Assembly (NCBI GenBank): GCA_903892415.1
Contig: CAITIQ010000299.1
Coordinates: 1-62,933 of the forward strand
From: an uncultured delta proteobacterium
GTDB lineage: Bacteria; Myxococcota_A; Polyangia; Polyangiales; Polyangiaceae
Direction: 5' to 3'
Length of the DNA stretch: 62,933 nucleotides
The position numbers were made by a program, and so were the translations under genes. The number at the start of each line of letters is the position of its first letter. Positions within the stretch are counted from its first letter, which is position 1. The notes below the pieces were generated by a model. That model was not told the DNA's origin. It did not search any database and was given only the letters and a program-made list of their open reading frames with translations. This document shows, one piece after another, positions 34,353-42,103 of this stretch.

Positions 34353-34408
34353 TCCGCCGCGCTTGCGCTTCTGCTCGCGATCAACTCTCATCGCGCCGCA
34401 GGGAGCGA

Positions 34409-35290
34409 ATGGATCTGGAGGAGCTTCGAGCGTTCGTTGCAGTAGCCGAGACAGGGTCATACCTCGCGGCTGCGGACTCGCTGTCCATGTCGCGTACGAC
34501 CTTGCGTCGCAAGGTCGATTCACTCGAGGCGCGCGCCGGCGTGGCTCTCGTGGAGGGCACTCCGCGGGGCATCGTCCTCACGGATGCCGGAAAGGCGCTC
34601 GCCTCGCAGGGCCATCGAATGATGCAAGAAATGCGGGCGGTGTTGTCCTCCGTTCGGGACTTGGGAGCGACCCCGCGAGGCACGCTGCGTGCGGTGATGC
34701 CGGTTGGCATGCCCCCAGAGCTGATGCCCCAGCTGATCGCTATGATTCGCGCCAAGTTCCCCGCGCTGCACCTGCATTGTCGATTTAGCAGCGACCCACT
34801 CGGCGAGCCGCTGGAGGAGATCGATCTCGCGGTTCATTTTACCGAGAACTCGCCTGGCGCCGCGTGGGTGTCCTTCCCGATGGTTCGCCTCGAACGTTCC
34901 TTGCTCGCCTCGTCGAGCTACTTGGCCTTGCGCGGAACTCCTCGGTCGCTTGCGGAGTTGGCCGCGCATGAGATCTACGCCTGGCAAGCGCCCGGCGAGG
35001 ATGCTTGCGAACTACCTACTCGCGATGGGGCGCGCTTCCGCATTGCGCCGGCGCTGATTGGCACCGATATGCATATCCTCCGCCGCGCTTGCGTCGCAGG
35101 GCTGGCCATCGCCTTCATCCCCGATGCTGGCTTGCCAGAGCCATTTGGTGGGGAACCTCTGGCACGACTCCTAAGCGACCAAGTCGGCGCCGACTTGCGA
35201 TTGTGGGTCTCCGCGCCCCGGGTACTCGCCGAAATCCCGAAGATCCGCTTGGTGCTGGAGCTGCTGCGTAGCTTCGTCGGCAACCTTTGA
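34409..35290 (+). CDS. LysR-type transcriptional regulator
   Basis: 293 residues, complete. HTH 'DLEELRAFVAVAETGSYLAA' and 'MSRTTLRRKVDSLEARAGVA', effector domain with 'IDLAVHFTENSPGAAWVSFP' and 'VAGLAIAFIPDAGLPEPF'. Resembles LysR proteins of the 'one-component' type next to their own target, but no divergent target gene is close, so regulated genes are unknown. Followed by a bidirectional terminator. Confidence 0.9.
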   Translation: MDLEELRAFVAVAETGSYLAAADSLSMSRTTLRRKVDSLEARAGVALVEGTPRGIVLTDAGKALASQGHRMMQEMRAVLSSVRDLGATPRGTLRAVMPVGMPPELMPQLIAMIRAKFPALHLHCRFSSDPLGEPLEEIDLAVHFTENSPGAAWVSFPMVRLERSLLASSSYLALRGTPRSLAELAAHEIYAWQAPGEDACELPTRDGARFRIAPALIGTDMHILRRACVAGLAIAFIPDAGLPEPFGGEPLARLLSDQVGADLRLWVSAPRVLAEIPKIRLVLELLRSFVGNL

Positions 35291-35301
35291 GCATAGAAAA
35301 A

Positions 35302-35329
35302 AGCCCGATGGTCGACGGACCATCGGGCT
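35302..35329. terminator. Bidirectional terminator between LysR and Spy-like genes
   Basis: Perfect 12-bp stem AGCCCGATGGTC (35302-35313) / GACCATCGGGCT (35318-35329) with a 4-base loop. On the minus strand it is followed by TTTTTCT, a classic U-tract, so it ends the Spy-like gene. On the plus strand it ends the LysR gene less strongly. Confidence 0.85.
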
Positions 35330-35336
35330 CCTTGCT

Positions 35337-35843
35337 TCAGATGCTCAGCGCTCCTGTGCGCAGCAGATACGCGAGCCGCTTGCGCTGCTCAGGCGTGAGC
35401 AAAGCGTGCATCGCCTGCAGTGCCTTGAGCACCGCCTGCTTCAACCGCTCCGCCGTGCGCACACGCTGCTCAGCTGCTTCGGTGGCTCGGGCAAGGTCGA
35501 ACACCTCGCTCTCCACGCCGTCGGCAAACGCGGCGATTGACCGGCGTTGGTCTACCGCGGCTTGTGCTCGCTCCGTCTTCAGCTCGTCCAGCAACACGGC
35601 TAGCTTGGCGACCTGTTGCTCTTCGAGCTCGAGCTTCCAAGCGAGAAAACGCAGTGGTCGCCGAACACCAAATCCGCCGCCATCCGTGTCCCAGTCCGGC
35701 GGGCCGCTAGGGCCTCCCGGGCCAAAGGGCCGATGCCCAGGACCAAACCCACCACGAGGACCACACGCTCGCTCGTCTCCACAGTGCGCTTCTTCGCCGT
35801 GATGGTGTCGTTGTTTCCAGAATCCGAAAAAACCAGGATACAT
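35337..35843 (-). CDS. Spy/CpxP-like (heavy-metal-resistance-type) protein
   Basis: 168 residues from ATG 35843, which has a GGAG site upstream. The N-terminal ~50 residues are rich in Gly, Pro, His and Cys ('FWKQRHHHGEEAHCGDERAC'), suggesting metal binding. The C-terminal ~110 residues form a helical hairpin with 'LELEEQQVAKLAVLLDELKT' and 'LLTPEQRKRLAYLLRTG', the LTxxQ-like pattern of Spy/CpxP/CnrX proteins. Those family members are periplasmic chaperones or metal sensors; here no signal peptide is visible, so location is uncertain. Confidence 0.65.
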   Translation of the reverse strand: MYPGFFGFWKQRHHHGEEAHCGDERACGPRGGFGPGHRPFGPGGPSGPPDWDTDGGGFGVRRPLRFLAWKLELEEQQVAKLAVLLDELKTERAQAAVDQRRSIAAFADGVESEVFDLARATEAAEQRVRTAERLKQAVLKALQAMHALLTPEQRKRLAYLLRTGALSI

Positions 35844-36063
35844 GCTGTTCTCTCCTCGCCGGGCATTCCCCAGCGGGCTCAATGCGCGAGGACGTGGACG
35901 TCTCTGAGGACCCCCACGCCATCGACCTCTGGGCGGGCACCGTGCCTCGCCCGTGACCCAGGGTTGGTTGCGGGGGTCGTTCCGTCAACGGAGGGAGGCC
36001 CGCCTTCATCTTTCTTCAGGGACCATCTTGCGAAACCGCAAGCCCTCGGTGATCGTGGTGCCA

Positions 36064-37608
36064 ATGACCACCAACAACGCCACACTCGCGCATGACCGCG
36101 AGCCAGAGTCGACCCTCTTTGGTGAATCGCTTCAGGTGTTTCACCGAGCCGCGGATCTCATTGGTCTGCACCCTCGTATTCGCCTCGAGCTGGAACAGCC
36201 TGATTATGAGCACATCTTTTATGTGACCACCCAAGTGGGTGACCGGCTCGTCCCGCTGGAAGCGGCGGAGGTTCCGAACTTCGCTGACCTGCCGAACTCG
36301 AGTTTGCCGACGAACGCATTTACGCCTCTCTTCGACGGAAAGCTGGGCGTCAAACAAGATGCTCTGCGCGGCGCCACCATCCACGCGCGGGACGGCGTGC
36401 TGCGGCTCGACTCTGGCGTCTATCGTGTAACGCCCGGCGGTCACATTCGCCTAAAGGCCTATCGCGTACAGCACAATCAGGCTCGCGGGCCCTATAAGGG
36501 CGGCCTGCGTTTTCACAAGGACGTCTCGCTCGACTTGTTCAACGTCCTCGCCGCCGAAATGACCTGGAAAACGGCCATCGCCGATGTCCCGTTCGGTGGC
36601 GGTAAAGGTGGTATTCGGATGGAGCCGCGAGCCTTCACCAAGGATGAACTCGAGGCGATCTCCCTTCGCTATATGTATAAGCTCAAGCAGCTCGTGGGGC
36701 CCAACTTGGATATCCCGGCCCCCGATGTCGGTACCAACGCTGAAGTCATGGCCTGGCTGCTCCGGCAGTACTCGGATGGTGAGCGGGAGCGGCACGCCAT
36801 GCGCGGCGTCGTCACCGGAAAAGACGTGCGCATCGGTGGGTCGAAGGGCCGCGTGCGGGCAACAGGCCAGGGCGTCGCCTATTGCATCGAGGAATGGTAC
36901 GCCCGTCGCAACAAGCCGCTCAAAGGCGCCCGCTTCATCGTTCAGGGCTACGGCAACGTTGGCAGCTGTGCGGCCGAAATTCTGACCGAGATGGGCGCAG
37001 TCTGCGTCGCCGTGCAAGACGCTGACGGCTCGATCGCCGACCCGAACGGTATCAACGCAGCGAAGCTGAGCGAGTATGTGCACCAAAACGCCAACAACTT
37101 GAAGCGCTCGGTTCATGGCTATGCTGATGCGCAAGCCATCAGCTCGTCGGACTTCTGGGAAGTTGATTGCGATATCTGTATCCCTGCCGCGCTCGGCGGA
37201 TCCATCACCGGATCAGTTGCTGAGAGCCTCAAGGCAAAGCTCGTGGCAGAAGGAGCCAACGGTCCAACCACCGTCGAGGCCGACCTAGTACTCGAGAAGC
37301 GCGGTATCGAGTTGATCCCCGACATCATCGCCAACGCTGGTGGCGTCACCGTCTCCTACTACGAGTGGATTCAGAACAAGCGTATGGAGCAATGGACCGA
37401 GGCTGAGGTGAACTCCCGCTTGGAGCGCGCCATCAAGAATAACTATCGAGTGATCCTCGACATCGCCGATGACACCGCACGCAAAGGTGAAGAGCACGAC
37501 TCGCGCGGCTTCACGGTCGGAAAGAAGCTCAACACGCGGGCGGCGGCGATGGTTCTCGCGCTCCGTCGTATCGAGGCCCACTACCTGCTCGAGGGCTTCT
37601 CGCAGTAA
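36064..37608 (+). CDS. Glu/Leu/Phe/Val dehydrogenase with an N-terminal insertion
   Basis: 514 residues, longer than the usual 410-450. NAD(P)-dependent deamination of an amino acid, probably glutamate. Conserved: 'RVQHNQARGPYKGGLRFHKD', 'AEMTWKTAIADVPFGGGKGG' (substrate and catalytic lysines), dinucleotide-binding 'FIVQGYGNVGSCAAEIL', 'IIANAGGVTVSYYEWIQN'. Before the 'YRVQHN' strand there is an extra segment of about 70 residues (about 60-130). The start at ATG 36064 lacks an obvious ribosome-binding site; the longer frame is antisense to the Spy-like gene's leader. The substrate could also be a branched-chain amino acid. Confidence 0.9.
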   Translation: MTTNNATLAHDREPESTLFGESLQVFHRAADLIGLHPRIRLELEQPDYEHIFYVTTQVGDRLVPLEAAEVPNFADLPNSSLPTNAFTPLFDGKLGVKQDALRGATIHARDGVLRLDSGVYRVTPGGHIRLKAYRVQHNQARGPYKGGLRFHKDVSLDLFNVLAAEMTWKTAIADVPFGGGKGGIRMEPRAFTKDELEAISLRYMYKLKQLVGPNLDIPAPDVGTNAEVMAWLLRQYSDGERERHAMRGVVTGKDVRIGGSKGRVRATGQGVAYCIEEWYARRNKPLKGARFIVQGYGNVGSCAAEILTEMGAVCVAVQDADGSIADPNGINAAKLSEYVHQNANNLKRSVHGYADAQAISSSDFWEVDCDICIPAALGGSITGSVAESLKAKLVAEGANGPTTVEADLVLEKRGIELIPDIIANAGGVTVSYYEWIQNKRMEQWTEAEVNSRLERAIKNNYRVILDIADDTARKGEEHDSRGFTVGKKLNTRAAAMVLALRRIEAHYLLEGFSQ

Positions 37609-37617
37609 TCCGCTTCG

Positions 37618-37646
37618 GCGTGGCTGGGCTTATCGCCCAGCTACGC
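37618..37646. terminator. Hairpin at the convergent ends of the dehydrogenase and methyltransferase genes
   Basis: 12-bp stem (37618-37629 with 37635-37646) including one G-U pair, 5-base loop TTATC. The methyltransferase stop codon lies in the loop. No U-tract follows on either strand, so this may be a weak or Rho-assisted terminator, or an mRNA end stabiliser. Confidence 0.4.
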
Positions 37647-38298
37647 TTGAACGGTGAAGGGTGCTTCTGTAGATCGTCAGCTCTTCCGTCGCCCCTTCGA
37701 TGCGCTCGAGCCAGCTGCGGGAGATCGGCGGAAGGTCGACGCAACAAAGCCGCAGCTCCGCGCCGCGCGCTCGGTGCTCGAGCCGATCGAGAAAGCGATT
37801 GAGCTTGTCGAAGGCGAAGGGGCAATAGAGCAGTAGCACGGCGGCGTCGGGAATCCGCTCGACGAGTTCGACGGAGTCGCCCTGTACGACCTCGAAGTTG
37901 GCAACACCGAGCCGCTCCAGTAGTTCCCGCGAACGCTGCGCGAGTTCAGGCTGGATCTCCAGCCCGACGACCCGCGCTCCGGTAAGCAGGTGGGTCGCCG
38001 CTAGCGCCCGGCCGACACCGGAGCCGACATCGACGAAGGTATCCTCGGGCCGAAGCTCGACGAGGTCGACTGCTCGGAGCAACACCTCGATCGCGCAGGG
38101 TAGGTAGGGAACGCAGCCTCGTGGCAGATTCGGGCCGTCGGGGGGTGGTGGCTCGAGCCCTAGTGCCAGGTCGAGCCAAACGTCGCGTTTGTATGGCCGG
38201 ACGTACGTCAGCGATTGGCGAAATGCCCACGGAGTCAGCTGCCCAGCCTCTAGCGCTGCGCGCGTCTCTTGTGCGCGGTCTAGCTCTGAGCCAGTCAC
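37630..38298 (-). CDS. SAM-dependent methyltransferase (class I)
   Basis: 222 residues. Rossmann-type methyltransferase with motif I 'DTFVDVGSGVGRAL', motif II 'RVVGLEIQPELAQ' and 'FEVVQGDSVELV'. The 'V-D-G-S-G-x-G-R' and long N-terminal helix resemble DOT1-like/ histone-lysine or small-molecule families; the substrate is not predictable. Starts 38 bases after the PFK-2/FBPase-2 gene on the same strand. Confidence 0.8.
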   Translation of the reverse strand: MTGSELDRAQETRAALEAGQLTPWAFRQSLTYVRPYKRDVWLDLALGLEPPPPDGPNLPRGCVPYLPCAIEVLLRAVDLVELRPEDTFVDVGSGVGRALAATHLLTGARVVGLEIQPELAQRSRELLERLGVANFEVVQGDSVELVERIPDAAVLLLYCPFAFDKLNRFLDRLEHRARGAELRLCCVDLPPISRSWLERIEGATEELTIYRSTLHRSSVAGR

Positions 38299-38336
38299 CG
38301 TTCAAACGCGTTGGTAAGGGTCGCCCGGAGCATACT

Positions 38337-39563
38337 TCACGAAGAGAGTGGGAACCTACGCTCGGTGCAGCCGTAGGCGCTCGGCATCAGCTCGAGCACG
38401 GTGTGCAGCGGCATGGGGATATGCGGGCAGTCCGCTGGAGGAGTATCCATCAGGTAGGCGTAGAGCGCGCGAAGTACGCCTTGGTGACTCACCACTAAGA
38501 TTGGGTGCTCGTGCCGCTCGATCTCGATGATGATCGGATCGAGGCGTTGGATGACGTCGTTGTAGGACTCGCCCCGCGGATAGCGGTAGTTGAGCTTGTC
38601 CTTCGCGCGCGCCTCGAACTGCTCGGGGTAGCGTTTGCGTACCTCGGTGTAGGTCATACCGTCGCATTCGCCAGCGTCGATCTCGTCGAGCGAGCGGAAG
38701 GCGGTGGTTCGCTCGGCCAAGTAGCTAGCCGTTTGGATCGTTCGCTGCAGGCGACTCGTCCACACGGTGATGGGCTCTTTGCCGCGCCGCGGCTGCATGA
38801 AGCCCGCGAGCGCCCGCGCGAATTCGTGACCGCGCGGACTCAGCCCGCTGTCCCCGCCAATGCGATCCTCGACGTTGAACAGGCTTTCCCCGTGACGCGT
38901 CAACCAGATGGGGCGCCGCTTGGTTCGAAGGTTCATGAGGAAGTAGACGACGCGCGAAAGAATGGCGCCGTCCACGTTGTGGACCACCACCTTCGTGCCC
39001 TCGTCGATCAACTTGACGAACCTTCCCTCGTCATCCGCCAGCGGTTCGTAGGCGCGCTGGTAGTGGGCTATCCGCTGTTTGAAGTCAATGAGCGCGTCTT
39101 CTGACGCCACACCTGCGTAGTCGGGGGAGTGGAGCTTGGTATCGCGCAGGTTGCGATCGATCACGTGCGGGTCATCACAGACCGTCTCGATGAAGACCAC
39201 GGTCACGCCAGCAGCGGTGCAGGTCTCACGGATCCATCGGCGACGCTCCTTTGTCGAGTTCGTGGCGTCGTAGATGCCCACCTGGCCAGAGCTCGCCAGC
39301 CAGCGCAGCATGTCTTTGAGCACCAGCTCGGCCAGCCGCATGCGCTCCTTCCGGCCCTCCGGGTTGTCGGGGTCGAAGAAGTCATGGCTGACCTGGCTTC
39401 CTACGATCTCTCGACGATAGGTGCCAACATTGAAAACCCTTGTCTCCTGCCCCCGCCAACGGAGGTAGCGCGCGAGCTTCCGCGCAATGTAGGACTTCCC
39501 TCGGGCTGGGAGGCCAACCATTACGAAAGCCATCTTTTGTTCAGCGGCCGCAAAGGTCGGCAT
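38337..39563 (-). CDS. Bifunctional 6-phosphofructo-2-kinase / fructose-2,6-bisphosphatase
   Basis: 408 residues, the size of the eukaryotic catalytic core. Kinase half (about 1-215): P-loop 'GLPARGKS' (17-24), 'SHDFFDPDNPEGRKERMRLA', 'CDDPHVIDRNLRDTKLHSPD' followed by Y. Phosphatase half (about 217-408): histidine motif 'LTRHGESLFN', 'GGDSGLSPRGHEFA', 'RYPRGESYNDVIQRLDPIII', 'VVSHQGVLRAL', 'PMPLHTVLELMPSAYGC'. Both catalytic sets look intact. In eukaryotes this enzyme makes and removes fructose-2,6-bisphosphate, the main switch of glycolysis. Bacteria generally lack that metabolite, so its role here is open. The divergent gene at 39618 starts 55 bases away. Confidence 0.93.
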   Translation of the reverse strand: MPTFAAAEQKMAFVMVGLPARGKSYIARKLARYLRWRGQETRVFNVGTYRREIVGSQVSHDFFDPDNPEGRKERMRLAELVLKDMLRWLASSGQVGIYDATNSTKERRRWIRETCTAAGVTVVFIETVCDDPHVIDRNLRDTKLHSPDYAGVASEDALIDFKQRIAHYQRAYEPLADDEGRFVKLIDEGTKVVVHNVDGAILSRVVYFLMNLRTKRRPIWLTRHGESLFNVEDRIGGDSGLSPRGHEFARALAGFMQPRRGKEPITVWTSRLQRTIQTASYLAERTTAFRSLDEIDAGECDGMTYTEVRKRYPEQFEARAKDKLNYRYPRGESYNDVIQRLDPIIIEIERHEHPILVVSHQGVLRALYAYLMDTPPADCPHIPMPLHTVLELMPSAYGCTERRFPLSS

Positions 39564-39617
39564 GGAAGCCAGCTATTGAACCACACTTCCGACAAGATCG
39601 TACTAAGGTCCCGCTTC

Positions 39618-40262
39618 GTGCAAGACGATGTGATTGGCCTTGGAACACGCCTGTGGATGGCCTGGGTGGTCTTCTTCAAGCTGCTCTTTGACGGTCGGTT
39701 TGCGGCTCGGGTGCAGTCTGTCTACGGAGCCGTCCCCAAGCTTGCTGAGCCAACTCCCGACCTGCCGCCCCTCGCACCGGAGCAACCCGCCGTTAAGGCT
39801 GCAAAAGAGGCCGAGTTCACTGCCGCACTCGCCGCCGCTCGTGCTGAAGGAGAGGACTCGGGGCAGGTCGCTGGCGTCGAGCTTGGCCGGGAGCAGGGGG
39901 CGCTCTTGCTGCTGGCGATGCTGCAGTCAGACGGTCGCCTCGTGGATTTTCTGAAGCAGGACGTCGCCAGCTTTGATGACCAAGATATCGGCGCAGCCGC
40001 TCGGGTCGTTCATGAGGGCTGCAACAAGGCCTTGAAAAACCGGCTCGAGATTGAGCCGGTATTCTCCGAGAAGGAGGGCTCCAAGGTCTCTCTCGAGGGG
40101 ACAGCCAAGCCACTGTTCAAACTGACCGGAGCGGTTGGCGACGGGTCGGCTCAGCGCGGTGTACTCAAGCACAAGGGCTGGTTGGCCAAGACCGTAAAGC
40201 TTCCAATTCCCACCAAAGACTTTGACGCGAAGATCCTGGCGAAGGCGGAGATCGAAGTATGA
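39618..40262 (+). CDS. DUF2760 protein of the Hsp70 cluster
   Basis: About 214 residues from GTG 39618, preceded by AAGGT; other starts (GTG 39630, ATG 39657) are possible, and the longer frame is antisense to the PFK-2 gene. A short hydrophobic N-terminus ('LWMAWVVFFKLLFDG'), then an Ala/Glu helix and a DUF2760 domain ('GREQGALLLLAMLQSDGRLV', 'FKLTGAV', 'GVLKHKGWLAKTVKLP'). DUF2760 genes are found immediately before paired Hsp70 genes. It overlaps the first Hsp70 gene by 4 bases. A co-chaperone or membrane tether role is inference. Confidence 0.85.
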   Translation: MQDDVIGLGTRLWMAWVVFFKLLFDGRFAARVQSVYGAVPKLAEPTPDLPPLAPEQPAVKAAKEAEFTAALAAARAEGEDSGQVAGVELGREQGALLLLAMLQSDGRLVDFLKQDVASFDDQDIGAAARVVHEGCNKALKNRLEIEPVFSEKEGSKVSLEGTAKPLFKLTGAVGDGSAQRGVLKHKGWLAKTVKLPIPTKDFDAKILAKAEIEV

Positions 40263-42079
40263 ATGATACGTCGGAGACGTTGCCCTCGGTCGTTGTCGGT
40301 ATTGACCTTGGTACTACGCATTGCGCAGTCGCCCGAACGGACCTTTCCGCAGGGGAACACCCCAGCGTAGAGTCGATCAACATTGCGCAGTTGACGAGCG
40401 CGGAGACGCTCGAGGAGCGTGATCTTCTGCCGTCCTTCCTGTACCTGGCGGCGCCCAGCGAAGGGTTGCTGCCCTTGCCGTGGGACGCCGAGCGCAACTT
40501 TGCCGTCGGCGAATATGCACGTAAGCGCGGAGTCGAAGCGCCGGGGCGACTCATCTCGTCGGCCAAGAGCTGGCTATGCCATTCCGGCATCGACAGACGC
40601 TCGGGGGTGCTCCCCGCTACGGCTGATCCCGGCGTCGAGAAGATCTCGCCTGTCGAAGCCTCCTATCGTTACCTCGACCATTTGAACGAAGCGTTTGCGC
40701 ACCTCCGTAAGGGTGAGTCGCTGGCGGATGCCGACATCGTGCTGACCGTTCCAGCCTCGTTCGACGCCTCTGCACGTGACCTGACGGTGGAAGCGGCGAT
40801 GGCCGCCGGCTTCACCAACCTGACGCTCCTCGAGGAGCCGCAAGCTGCGCTCTACGCGTGGATCGCCTCTCGTGGGGAGGCCTTCCGCAAAGAGGTCAAG
40901 GTCGGGGACGTCATCCTGGTCGTCGACGTGGGCGGCGGGACGACCGACTTCTCGCTTATCAGTGTCACCGAGTCGGAAGGCACGTTCGAGCTGCAGCGCT
41001 TGGCCGTCGGAGATCACATCCTTCTCGGTGGCGACAATATGGACTTAGCGCTCGCTCACTTGGCGAAGCAAAAGTTAACCGCGGCAGGCAAGGAGGTTGA
41101 CCGTATGCAGATGGTCGCCCTTACCTTCGCTGCGCGTGGCGCCAAGGAGAGGCTATTGGCGGATGCACAGCTCGCTAGCGCACCCGTTACCGTCGCCGCG
41201 ACGGGCTCTGCGCTCGTTGGCGGCACGCTGCGCACGACGATTGAACAGGCTGAAGTAGAAAAGACGCTGATTGAGGGCTTCTTCCCCTTGGTGCCTGGTT
41301 CAGCCAGGCCGGTGAAGAGGCCCAGGGTGGGCCTCGTTTCGCTGGGCCTGCCCTACGCGGATGACGCAGCAGTGACGCGGCACTTGGCGGCATTCTTGGC
41401 GAAGCAAGCTGGGGTACAGTCGGTTCCGGGGCGCACGATGGTTCACCCAACGTTGGTGCTGTTCAACGGCGGAGTGATGAAAAGTCCGCGTTTGCAAGCA
41501 CGGGTGATGTCCGTGCTCACGGATTGGGCCCAAGCAGAAGGGGCGCCGGCGCCGCGGGTGCTGACCGGCAGTGATCTCGATCATGCCGTCGCGGTTGGGG
41601 CAGCTCACTATGGGCTTGTTCGCCGTGGTACCGGTCTGCGTATTCGCGGAGGGACAGCTCGTTCTTACTACGTTGGTATCGAGAGTTCGGCCCCAGCGGT
41701 ACCCGGCGTCGAGCCGCCGCTGACCGCGCTGTGCGTGGCGCCGTTCGGGATGGAGGAAGGGTCACGTTCCGGGCTACCCGAGGTCGAACTCGGCGTTGTG
41801 GTTGGTGAGAGCGTTCGCTTCAAGTTCTACGGCTCCACCACGCGTCGTGCTGATACCGCTGGCGTGATGATCGAGCAAATTGGCGAGGACCTCGAGGAGC
41901 TACCGCCGATCGAGGTCACCTTGCCTAGCGAAGGGCGGCCGTTGGGCGAGGTCGTACCGGTACGTCTTGCGGCCTCGGTCACCGAGGTTGGTACGTTGCT
42001 ATTCGAAGCGCTGCCGGTTTCGCCACGCAAGCCCGATGAGCGCTGGAAGATCGAACTCTCGGTACGCGACGAACGCTAA
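40259..42079 (+). CDS. Hsp70/DnaK-like chaperone, first of tandem pair
   Basis: 606 residues. Complete Hsp70 ATPase domain: phosphate 1 'VGIDLGTTHCAVARTD', 'VLTVPASFDASARDLTVEAA', 'EEPQAALYAW', phosphate 2 'DVGGGTTDFSLIS', 'GGDNMDLALA', 'LFNGGVMKSPRLQARV'. The C-terminal ~140 residues form a short beta substrate-binding domain ('GVMIEQIGEDLEELPPIEVT'), with no long helical lid. It differs from housekeeping DnaK. Coupled to DUF2760 upstream (ATGA) and 24 bases from the second Hsp70. Confidence 0.92.
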   Translation: MNDTSETLPSVVVGIDLGTTHCAVARTDLSAGEHPSVESINIAQLTSAETLEERDLLPSFLYLAAPSEGLLPLPWDAERNFAVGEYARKRGVEAPGRLISSAKSWLCHSGIDRRSGVLPATADPGVEKISPVEASYRYLDHLNEAFAHLRKGESLADADIVLTVPASFDASARDLTVEAAMAAGFTNLTLLEEPQAALYAWIASRGEAFRKEVKVGDVILVVDVGGGTTDFSLISVTESEGTFELQRLAVGDHILLGGDNMDLALAHLAKQKLTAAGKEVDRMQMVALTFAARGAKERLLADAQLASAPVTVAATGSALVGGTLRTTIEQAEVEKTLIEGFFPLVPGSARPVKRPRVGLVSLGLPYADDAAVTRHLAAFLAKQAGVQSVPGRTMVHPTLVLFNGGVMKSPRLQARVMSVLTDWAQAEGAPAPRVLTGSDLDHAVAVGAAHYGLVRRGTGLRIRGGTARSYYVGIESSAPAVPGVEPPLTALCVAPFGMEEGSRSGLPEVELGVVVGESVRFKFYGSTTRRADTAGVMIEQIGEDLEELPPIEVTLPSEGRPLGEVVPVRLAASVTEVGTLLFEALPVSPRKPDERWKIELSVRDER

Positions 42080-42103
42080 CGCAACATGGAGGGCTAGTCG
42101 TCG

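Noticed and set aside
39129..39617. N-terminal extension of the DUF2760 frame
   Set aside because: Antisense to PFK-2/FBPase-2, which has clear domains; the DUF2760-like sequence begins after 39618.
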